64,000 nucleotides of DNA from Candidatus Gastranaerophilales bacterium (lineage in GTDB: Bacteria > Cyanobacteriota > Vampirovibrionia > Gastranaerophilales > Gastranaerophilaceae). Location: contig CALUVL010000006.1 of NCBI GenBank assembly GCA_944324225.1, forward strand, positions 28,288 through 92,287, written 5' to 3'. A program made the translations under genes and the position numbers. Below, in pieces: positions 57,509-64,000 of the stretch; position 1 is the stretch's first letter; each line of letters begins with the position of its first letter. The notes beneath the pieces were generated by a model. That model was not told where the DNA came from. It made no database searches and was given only the letters and a program-made list of their open reading frames with translations.

Positions 57509-58267
57509 ATGGCATCTATTAAAGACGCACTTGAAGAATCACTTAATGAACCACATGCATTAACCAAATTCTTTATCTTTACACTTCCTGTTTTCGGAGC
57601 AGTAAGTTTATATATAAACAAAATGCAAAACAGCATTTGGTTTTTGATTTTAGCAGCTATTAGTGTAATAGTAATTTTGGGTATAATGTCGAGATGTGCA
57701 AACAATGTTATGAACTACCGGGATGTAACATTACCAACTTTCAATATTTTTACACTATTTTTTGATGCTTTACGCACAGCAATAGCATTGATTCCGGCAG
57801 TAGCAATCAATGGTGGCATTACCTGGTATATTGTTACAAAAATTTGTCCGATGATTGCTCTTACGTGGATGTCGCAGGCTATAATGTATATTACTTATGC
57901 CGTATGCGGTTCAATTGTATTAACTGTTTTTATGCTTTTTTGTAAAAAGTTCAGTTTTGCAAATGTTTTTGACGTAAAAGCAATTTCTGATTCGTGTATA
58001 GATGTTTTAATTCAGGGAATCTGGATGACAATTCAAATTGCCTTTATTGACGCTATAATTACAGGTAGTTTAACGTACCTGTTCTGGCTATTTATTGGTA
58101 TCGAAAACTTTGTAATGTATTTTGTGTGGTGTATGACTGCTGTATTCAATGTTGCATTAATAGGCAATTATTTAGGACAGCTTAACTACGAAGCTCTTCA
58201 CCAGGCTGAAGAAAAAGCTAAGAAGAAAAAGGAAAAAGAAGAAATTAAACAGCTTCAAAAATTTTAA
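57509..58267 (+). CDS. Polytopic membrane protein (DUF4013-like layout)
   Basis: 252 residues with about six hydrophobic helices. The N-terminal cytoplasmic segment ([10 protein letters not shown]) and the Lys/Glu-rich C-terminal tail suit a bacterial inner-membrane protein. The pattern of helix pairs recalls DUF4013 proteins, but this is a weak by-eye resemblance. GAGAGG precedes the ATG. The stop interlocks with uvrB through TTAA. Function unknown. Confidence 0.75.
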   Translation: MASIKDALEESLNEPHALTKFFIFTLPVFGAVSLYINKMQNSIWFLILAAISVIVILGIMSRCANNVMNYRDVTLPTFNIFTLFFDALRTAIALIPAVAINGGITWYIVTKICPMIALTWMSQAIMYITYAVCGSIVLTVFMLFCKKFSFANVFDVKAISDSCIDVLIQGIWMTIQIAFIDAIITGSLTYLFWLFIGIENFVMYFVWCMTAVFNVALIGNYLGQLNYEALHQAEEKAKKKKEKEEIKQLQKF

Positions 58268-60261
58268 TTCTTTGTATTTACCATTTCACGCAGCTTTTTA
58301 AGCTGATCACGAATTTCAGCGGCACGTTCAAAATCAAGAATTTTAGCGGCCTTATGCATATCTTTTTCAAGCTTGTCGATTAATTTCGGCAAGTCTTTTT
58401 TATCAATACCAAGATCAACCATTTCTTCGGCAACAATATCTTCAAGATCTCTGTAACTTGCAACAAGAGAAAGAAGATTATTCTCAATTGGTTTCTTAAT
58501 TGTCTGCGGGATAATACCATATTTTTTATTGTGAGCAATCTGAATTTCCCGTCTTCGGTTTGTTTCATTTATAGCTTTTTCCATGCTTTCGGTCATATTA
58601 TCAGCATACATAATGACTTCACCGCATGCATTTCTTGCAGCACGACCGATTGTCTGAATTAAACTTGTTTCACTTCTCAAAAAACCTTCTTTATCAGCGT
58701 CCATAATCGCAACAAGAGAAACTTCCGGAATATCAAGCCCTTCTCTTAAGAGGTTTACGCCAATTAGAACATCAAACTCTCCAAGACGTAAATCCCTCAA
58801 AATTTCAACCCTTTCAAGAGATTGAATGCCAGAATGAAGATATCTTACACGTATTCCTTCCTGCAGGAAAAAGTCCGTCAAATCTTCAGCCATTTTTTTT
58901 GTAAGAGTTGTAATAAGCACTCTTTCGTCCTTTTCTGCACGTTTCTTAATTTCGTCTTTCAGATCGTTAATCTGTGTATCAATAGGTCGTACACTGATTT
59001 TAGGATCAACGAGACCTGTCGGCCTGATAATCTGCTCGACTAACTGCTGGGAAGTCTTACGCTCAAATTCACCGGGAGTTGCTGAAATATATATTTTTTG
59101 ATGGACTTTATTAAAAAATTCATCATTGGTCAAAGGTCTGTTGTCTTTTGCGCAGGGAAGCCTGAAGCCGTATTCAATAAGAACGTCTTTTCTTGCAGCA
59201 TCCCCGTGTGACATCCCTTTAATTTGAGGCAAAGTTACATGAGATTCATCAATTACAGTTAAAAAATCACCCTGAAAATAATCCAATAATGTTGCAGGCG
59301 GGCTTCCGGGCGGTCTGCGCTCAATTATTCTCGAGTAATTCTCAATACCTGAACAATACCCCATTTCCTTAATCATCTCAATATCATATTTTACTCTCTG
59401 AGAAAGCCTCTGCGCCTCTATTAGTTTATTTTCACTCTCCAGTTCTTTAAGTCTTACTGCAAGCTCCTGTCTTATCAAATCCAGAGTTTCGTCAGAATTT
59501 TCGTCATAAGAAAGATAGTGAACAGCAGGATAAATTACAACACTTTCCGGTGTTTCAAGAATCTCGCCGGAAACATTGTCTATTCTGACAATCTTTTCGA
59601 TTTCGTCCCCGAAAAAGTAAATTCTCGTGACGATTTTTTCGTAAGCCGGCATAATTTCGACAATATCGCCTCTTGCTCTGAAAGTTGCACGCTCAAGAAC
59701 CAGATCATTTCTGGTATATTGAACGCTTATAAGGTGCCTTAGAAGATCATCTCTTTCAACATTATCACCGACTTTTAGTTCAACGGATCCCCTGAAATAA
59801 TTTTCAGGTAACCCCAAACCGTAAATACAGCTTACAGATGCAACGATAATAACATCATTTCTTTCATAAAGGCTTCTTGTTGTATTATGACGCAGACGGT
59901 CAATTTCATCATTTATGGATGCGGATTTTTCAATATAAGTGTCAGTTCTCGGGATATAAGCTTCCGGTTGATAATAATCGTAATAACTTATAAAATACTC
60001 AACCGCATTATCAGGAAAAAGTTCTTTAAATTCGTTATACAACTGAGCCGCAAGTGTTTTGTTATGCGCAATTATCAATGTCGGCTTCTGAACATTCTGG
60101 ATAACGTTTGCAATCGTAAAGGTTTTGCCTGACCCCGTTATACCAAGAAGTGTCTGGGTGTCATCCCCTTCAAGCACACCTTTTGTCAGTGCCTCAATCG
60201 CTTTTGGCTGGTCACCTGCCGGTGAATATTTTGAACTTATTTTGAATTTTCTTTTCTCCAT
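58264..60261 (-). CDS. uvrB: Excinuclease ABC subunit B
   Basis: Damage-verification helicase of nucleotide excision repair. Seen: Walker A G-I-T-G-S-G-K-T (about 40-47), the beta-hairpin region [16 protein letters not shown] (near 335), S-A-T-P, and Q-T-I-G-R-A-A-R-N. The C-terminal UVR domain ([12 protein letters not shown]) binds UvrC. 665 residues is standard. A TGATATAAAAT extended -10 ends 7-9 nt before the ATG, so the leader is 0-2 nt. Confidence 0.97.
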   Translation of the reverse strand: MEKRKFKISSKYSPAGDQPKAIEALTKGVLEGDDTQTLLGITGSGKTFTIANVIQNVQKPTLIIAHNKTLAAQLYNEFKELFPDNAVEYFISYYDYYQPEAYIPRTDTYIEKSASINDEIDRLRHNTTRSLYERNDVIIVASVSCIYGLGLPENYFRGSVELKVGDNVERDDLLRHLISVQYTRNDLVLERATFRARGDIVEIMPAYEKIVTRIYFFGDEIEKIVRIDNVSGEILETPESVVIYPAVHYLSYDENSDETLDLIRQELAVRLKELESENKLIEAQRLSQRVKYDIEMIKEMGYCSGIENYSRIIERRPPGSPPATLLDYFQGDFLTVIDESHVTLPQIKGMSHGDAARKDVLIEYGFRLPCAKDNRPLTNDEFFNKVHQKIYISATPGEFERKTSQQLVEQIIRPTGLVDPKISVRPIDTQINDLKDEIKKRAEKDERVLITTLTKKMAEDLTDFFLQEGIRVRYLHSGIQSLERVEILRDLRLGEFDVLIGVNLLREGLDIPEVSLVAIMDADKEGFLRSETSLIQTIGRAARNACGEVIMYADNMTESMEKAINETNRRREIQIAHNKKYGIIPQTIKKPIENNLLSLVASYRDLEDIVAEEMVDLGIDKKDLPKLIDKLEKDMHKAAKILDFERAAEIRDQLKKLREMVNTKN

Positions 60262-60359
60262 ACCAAAATTTTATATCAAATATACAAGTTTTGAATAGCA
60301 AAAAAGTTTATCTTTGCGTGTTGTATAATTAGAAAATATGAAACATAAAGGGAGCAGCC

Positions 60360-61487
60360 ATGCCTGTCAAACTGGAACCCGCAGCAAAGACAATTCAAAC
60401 GGATTCTAAAAAGCATAAAGCTAAAGCAGATGAGCCCAAATACAAAGATCCGCTCAATAGCTGGGCAATCAGTGCACTAACTTACTCAAGTGAAATCGGA
60501 GCAACAGTTAATGAAATTGCCCCGAAACTTACTTTTGCCCTGTGGGTTCCGTCATTTATGTACCTTGGCGCAGACATCTACGACAAGTATAAAAATGACA
60601 AGAACGAATATTCACCGAGCAGCAAAAGAGCCGTAAAAGAGTCCATCAGACAGGCACTTACATTTTTTATACTTCCGTCTGCCGCAACCATTATAGGTCA
60701 GAAACTTACATCCCCGATAGGCAAACTAATCAGCGGAAAAATATCCATAAATGCCCGTGACAGCATATATAGACACACAAACAGCGCAATAGAACAGGCA
60801 ACTGAAGAAAATTTCAGAACTAAAGAAAATTTCAAAGAATTTTTAAACAAATCTGTTGAAAATCATATTCAGGAACTTGAAAATGACAGGAAACAGGGGA
60901 ATATATTAAAAAAAGCCTACAGATATTTGACAGGGTATTTTGCACTTGCTGATACAGACAGCGCAAAGGTTCACGCCTACATAACTACCAATGCTGAAAA
61001 AATATTTGAAATTAAAGAAAAGCTTAAACAAGGCATTACGGACAAGAGTATCCCGACAAGTGTTACAGAAAAATATAAAAACACGCTCAAAAACGCAAAA
61101 CAGCTATTCGGGCAGGATCAGACCAATATGGCATTAAAAAATGCACTTCAAAACTATCAGAACCATCTTATTGTTAAGAACAAAATTTTAAAAACGCTTG
61201 GCGGTGTTGCATCATGCCTGCTATTTACCCAGCCGATAGGATATCTTGTAAATAAAATTCTAATGCCCCAGTATATTACACCCGGAATCAACCTTATTAA
61301 TGAAAAACTGAATGACAGCAATCTGTTGAAAATTCACCTTAACAAATTGAATGACATAAATGCCAGACAGTCTATTTTTTCAAACGGGAGCGGAAAGTCT
61401 TTGAAGATTTTGCAACCTTCCGAACTTCTTCACCGTCACAAAAACGCTCAGGCAGATCCAGAACATACAATCCGTCAAGATACTTAA
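60360..61487 (+). CDS. Hypothetical membrane-associated protein (375 aa)
   Basis: Not recognised. The N-terminal ~25 residues are basic. Hydrophobic segments occur near 60-75 (L-T-F-A-L-W-V-P-S-F-M-Y-L), 100-118 (F-F-I-L-P-S-A-A-T-I-I-G) and 280-300 (V-A-S-C-L-L-F-T-Q-P-I-G-Y-L), with a long charged helical region between. The G-A-D-I-Y-D-K-Y ... K-R-A-V-K-E-S-I-R-Q-A-L order is faintly like the shared region of the glycine-zipper proteins at 39-42 kb. AAGGGAG is the ribosome site and TATAAT lies at 60324-60329. The last ~115 bp overlap the convergent CpaF-like gene, an unusually long overlap. Confidence 0.65.
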   Translation: MPVKLEPAAKTIQTDSKKHKAKADEPKYKDPLNSWAISALTYSSEIGATVNEIAPKLTFALWVPSFMYLGADIYDKYKNDKNEYSPSSKRAVKESIRQALTFFILPSAATIIGQKLTSPIGKLISGKISINARDSIYRHTNSAIEQATEENFRTKENFKEFLNKSVENHIQELENDRKQGNILKKAYRYLTGYFALADTDSAKVHAYITTNAEKIFEIKEKLKQGITDKSIPTSVTEKYKNTLKNAKQLFGQDQTNMALKNALQNYQNHLIVKNKILKTLGGVASCLLFTQPIGYLVNKILMPQYITPGINLINEKLNDSNLLKIHLNKLNDINARQSIFSNGSGKSLKILQPSELLHRHKNAQADPEHTIRQDT

Positions 61488-62619
61488 CTACCTCATCCAT
61501 GACAAGAGATGACGATTTTGTAGAATGAATTTCCATTACAGACGCCACACAATATTTATTATTTTCTAATTTATCTAATTGAATTACTGCATCATACAAA
61601 GAAGACAATTTTAATTTTGCCTGCTTTTCAGTACACTTTAAATATCTCTGCGCAATATCCGTAAATTTTGATGTAACATCACTTATACTTTTTGCAGGCA
61701 CAACAGTAATTAAGCCATGTGCAAATTCATCAGTACTCATATAATTTGACGAAAATTTTTCATAATCAGCCAGTGCCGTAATTGTATAGTCAAATTCCAA
61801 CTCCGTAATTGATTCAAACATATATTGCCACTCAAGACCTTTTAAAGAGGCAACTGAAAATACCGATATATTATCCGCTAAAGCTCGAAATGGCATATAA
61901 TCTTCAATCACTGCAATCCTGTCCGAATCATTTACTGAATTAATCAATACCTGAACAAATTCATTCAGAATATCTTTATCAGAACCGGTAATTATAAGAT
62001 TTTTTTTAGAAGCTAGCAAATCTGCCAAATAAGACCTAACTTCACCCGTAATAAGCCCCTCATCAGCAATATCCGAAAGATTATCAAAAACCTCATTAAT
62101 TTTCTTTATTACAAGCATATTATCCGCAACAGGAGGCTTTAAAACAGTAATCACCAAATTATCCTGACAAATTCGTGTTAATGCACTGTTTTCTTTAAAT
62201 CTTGATGCAATTTCGTTAAATTGTGCAGAACTCATAACCAATTCAGTCTTCAAATATTTTCCGCACTTATTTATAAATACAGACCCTATTGAATTTACCA
62301 TAACGGTTTCAACTTCTTTATCAGCAAGAAGCTTATCTAATATTCCAAATCCTTTATTATTTTTCAGAAACTCCTCTGCTATTTCCCGTTTTTCTGTATC
62401 TGTAAGAGATAAATCTTCGAACTCCGAGTTCAATTTATTATCAAGAAAATTTAAAATCAATTCAAACTGCTTTGAATAATCATACTCATACCATACAGGA
62501 ATTGAAGCTATTTTTCTTGAAAGCGCTTCTGACACAAAATCATTAAATGAAGTTTCTTCCACAATATCAGGTTTTTGTTCAAAACTTTTTAATCTGTCGC
62601 TTATACCCACACTACACAT
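61372..62619 (-). CDS. CpaF/TadA-like secretion ATPase homologue with lost Walker A
   Basis: The N-terminal region follows the CpaF order: F-G-I-L-D-K-L-L-A-D-K-E-V-E-T-V-M-V-N-S-I-G-S-V-F-I aligns with the usual leader into the ATPase. At the P-loop position the sequence is L-I-I-T-G-S-D-K-D-I-L where G-G-T-G-S-G-K-T-T is expected. The next strand R-I-A-V-I-E-D keeps the aspartate-box-like acid. The segment D-E-F-A-H-G-L-I-T-V-V-P-A-K replaces the S-L-S-T-I-H-A-N block. It therefore probably cannot hydrolyse ATP. The reading frame is intact over 415 codons and overlaps cpaE by 8 bp, which argues for a retained function such as a scaffold. Confidence 0.78.
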   Translation of the reverse strand: MCSVGISDRLKSFEQKPDIVEETSFNDFVSEALSRKIASIPVWYEYDYSKQFELILNFLDNKLNSEFEDLSLTDTEKREIAEEFLKNNKGFGILDKLLADKEVETVMVNSIGSVFINKCGKYLKTELVMSSAQFNEIASRFKENSALTRICQDNLVITVLKPPVADNMLVIKKINEVFDNLSDIADEGLITGEVRSYLADLLASKKNLIITGSDKDILNEFVQVLINSVNDSDRIAVIEDYMPFRALADNISVFSVASLKGLEWQYMFESITELEFDYTITALADYEKFSSNYMSTDEFAHGLITVVPAKSISDVTSKFTDIAQRYLKCTEKQAKLKLSSLYDAVIQLDKLENNKYCVASVMEIHSTKSSSLVMDEVVKYLDGLYVLDLPERFCDGEEVRKVAKSSKTFRSRLKK

Positions 62620-63796
62620 TTCCTATATTTTCATTTGAATACTTTTTTATAAGTTTATTTCTGTACACCATATCAGAAACAGACATTGCTAACTCTTTAT
62701 AACTTACTGCTACATTTGATTCAGGATTTATTTCAGCCACTGAAACCCCTTTATTTATTGCGCCGATAAGAGTAAAGTAATTATTTGGAATCTTCCAGTA
62801 AACATCTTTATTCAAAACTTTTTCAACATCTTCAATGGTTATTTCGTCATTTTCCATATACCGGTTCACTACAATCTGGGTTTTATCAGTGTCATACCCC
62901 AGTTTTTCAAACAAATCCAAAATTCGCTGGCAATTTCTCAATGCCGGCAGGTTTACAATAGTCACAAGAAAAATCAAGTCCGAATTGTCTAATGCTGTAA
63001 CTGTTTTACCATCAAAGCCGGATTCTGCATCTATTACAATATATGAAAAAGCATCTTTTAAAAGATGAATCAGTTTTGAAATCTGAGTTTTTGAAATATT
63101 CTCGGCCTGTCTGAATACAGGGGGGTCTGCAAGAACATATAAACTTGTATTTTTATATCTTTCAAGAGTATTCAACAGCAGATCAGAATTCATTTTCTCA
63201 AGATTTTCGAGCACATAAGATATATTAAACGATGGCTTTAAATCTAAAAAAGTCGTAATATCTCCGAATTGAAAGTTTAAATCAACAAGAGCTACATTTT
63301 CTTTAGTAATTTTAGCTAATTCAAGCGCAAGATTTGACGCGATAGAAGTCTTGCCGATACCGCCTTTATTAGAAAATACGGTTATAACTCTTGACTTTGA
63401 ATCGACATCTGCCCCTGAAGAAAGTTTATTATAGATTTTATTTAATATCTCAAAAAATTCATTTTTTATTACAGGAGCTGAAAGAAAATCCTTTGCACCG
63501 GCTCTCATAACCTTTACAATCAACTCAACAGAAGGTGAATCTGATACTGCAATAATTTTACAGGAAGGACATGCTGAACTGACCTCCGAAATAAAATCAA
63601 GATATTTTTTTGTATCTCGAGAAATATCAATAACAAAAACAGACTTTTGCATACTAGAAAGAACATTAAAGACTTCAGACATGTCAATTCCAGCATCAAA
63701 CAAATTAAATTTGGCAAATTCATCCAAATACAAACTTAAAACATTTTTAGTCTGCTGTGAGTCAGATAATATTACAGCTGAAATATCTCCTGTCAT
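62612..63796 (-). CDS. CpaE-like pilus assembly ATPase
   Basis: Tad-pilus localisation protein of the MinD/ParA family. Residues 1-120 are a receiver-like domain (V-F-V-I-D-I-S-R-D, then V-M-R-A-G-A-K-D-F-L-S-A-P), as in CpaE. The ATPase domain has the deviant Walker A F-S-N-K-G-G-I-G-K-T-S, V-A-L-V-D-L-N-F-Q-F-G-D, and Y-I-V-I-D-A-E-S-G-F. Length 394 fits CpaE. It directly precedes the CpaF-like gene. AAGGAAGG is the ribosome site. Other Tad genes are not in the window but could lie beyond its right edge. Confidence 0.88.
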   Translation of the reverse strand: MTGDISAVILSDSQQTKNVLSLYLDEFAKFNLFDAGIDMSEVFNVLSSMQKSVFVIDISRDTKKYLDFISEVSSACPSCKIIAVSDSPSVELIVKVMRAGAKDFLSAPVIKNEFFEILNKIYNKLSSGADVDSKSRVITVFSNKGGIGKTSIASNLALELAKITKENVALVDLNFQFGDITTFLDLKPSFNISYVLENLEKMNSDLLLNTLERYKNTSLYVLADPPVFRQAENISKTQISKLIHLLKDAFSYIVIDAESGFDGKTVTALDNSDLIFLVTIVNLPALRNCQRILDLFEKLGYDTDKTQIVVNRYMENDEITIEDVEKVLNKDVYWKIPNNYFTLIGAINKGVSVAEINPESNVAVSYKELAMSVSDMVYRNKLIKKYSNENIGNV

Positions 63797-63817
63797 GAAA
63801 AGCCTTCCTTCATTAGA

Positions 63818-63846
63818 ATTTTAACATACTAGAAGTGAAGGGGCAA
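63818..63846 (-). promoter_or_regulatory. Promoter of the CpaE/CpaF-like operon
   Basis: Minus strand: TTGCCC, 17-bp spacer, TAAAAT with a TG one base upstream (TGTTAAAAT). The leader is about 15 nt. Confidence 0.65.
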
Positions 63847-64000
63847 GAAATTAATATGAAAAATCTCCTTCATAACGAACTTATGTCAGACTATCATCAA
63901 GTACAATCACAGAATACCATTTTTTAATCATGATGAAATTGTTTCAGAGTTTTTATAAAACGCTGACGACAACAAACTATGAGAATATCTTGAAGCTTCT
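63847..64000. other. Window-edge stretch with no supported gene
   Basis: A plus-strand frame from ATG at 63930 (M-M-K-L-F-Q-S-F-Y-K) stays open to the edge but has no ribosome site. A minus-strand frame ending at 63924 is also open to the edge. Neither can be chosen on about 70 nt. Confidence 0.3.

Noticed and set aside
61372..62619. CpaF-like gene as a functional secretion ATPase
   Set aside because: The P-loop position reads G-S-D-K-D and lacks the Gly-Lys-Thr needed for nucleotide binding. It is annotated as degenerate instead.

Overview
The window is a compact, AT-rich bacterial chromosome segment. It most resembles the non-photosynthetic sister lineage of Cyanobacteria (Vampirovibrionia / Melainabacteria, especially gut Gastranaerophilales). 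This is an inference from family content, not a database match. Supporting traits are: an SLH-domain envelope protein of cyanobacterial type; a CHASE2-cyclase; a Tic20-like membrane protein; an MnmC-like methyltransferase; prepilin-like proteins with an [A]-F-T-M-x-E start and a terminal G-W-x-I-x(3)-Y-P-W; and a set of lineage-type hypotheticals (N-termini M-G-M-A-A-S-Q-A-R, or an internal N-N-F-G-G-G motif). No rRNA, insertion sequence, prophage or CRISPR array was seen. There is one tRNA, tRNA-Leu(TAA).

Layout. 1-9 kb: homoserine kinase (cut by the window edge), an MnmC-like methyltransferase with a large insert, two flavoprotein oxidoreductases, an orphan sugar ABC permease and a phosphomannomutase. 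9-12 kb: a fragment of the spc ribosomal operon, rpsE-rpmD-rplO-secY, detached from its usual neighbours. 12-17.8 kb: a PilZ protein, a short Orn/Lys/Arg-decarboxylase-like enzyme, a large lineage-type protein, a HEAT-like protein, a patatin phospholipase and tRNA-Leu. 17.8-24.3 kb: an EF-hand-like protein, an operon of KDPG aldolase, sugar kinase and pyruvyltransferase, a CHASE2 adenylate cyclase, and a divergent HTH/prepilin pair. 24.3-31.4 kb: recG, two tandem N-N-F-G-G-G proteins, rpiB, rsfS, a TPR protein and a Tic20-like protein. 31.4-39.4 kb: a NAGPA-type glycosidase with a structured leader, a second divergent prepilin/HTH pair, a Ski2-like helicase, serS and an NAD-type isocitrate dehydrogenase. 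39.4-48.8 kb: two glycine-zipper proteins, a uridine-kinase-like enzyme, a Cys-rich secreted protein, an SLH protein, pyruvate kinase and an MFS exporter. 48.8-58.3 kb: lgt with a TPR lipoprotein, then a long co-directional run (ClpX-type zinc finger protein, alpha-solenoid protein, ruvX, DUF1292, triple Clp-N protein, tilS, hpt, histidine kinase). 58.3-64 kb: uvrB, a membrane protein, and a CpaF-like/CpaE pair.

Genome-wide habits visible here. Promoters are close to the sigma-70 consensus with a 17-bp spacer. At least eight genes have their -10 box ending exactly 7-8 nt before the ATG and lack a Shine-Dalgarno sequence, so they are probably leaderless. Five convergent gene pairs share the palindrome TTAA as interlocked stop codons. 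Intrinsic terminators of stem + T-run type are common elsewhere.

The most interesting candidates are: detached Clp recognition domains (a lone ClpX zinc finger and three tandem Clp-N domains with no ATPase) in one gene run; a CpaF-like protein whose Walker A is destroyed, paired with an intact CpaE; and two HTH/prepilin divergent modules, each with a perfect inverted repeat between the genes.
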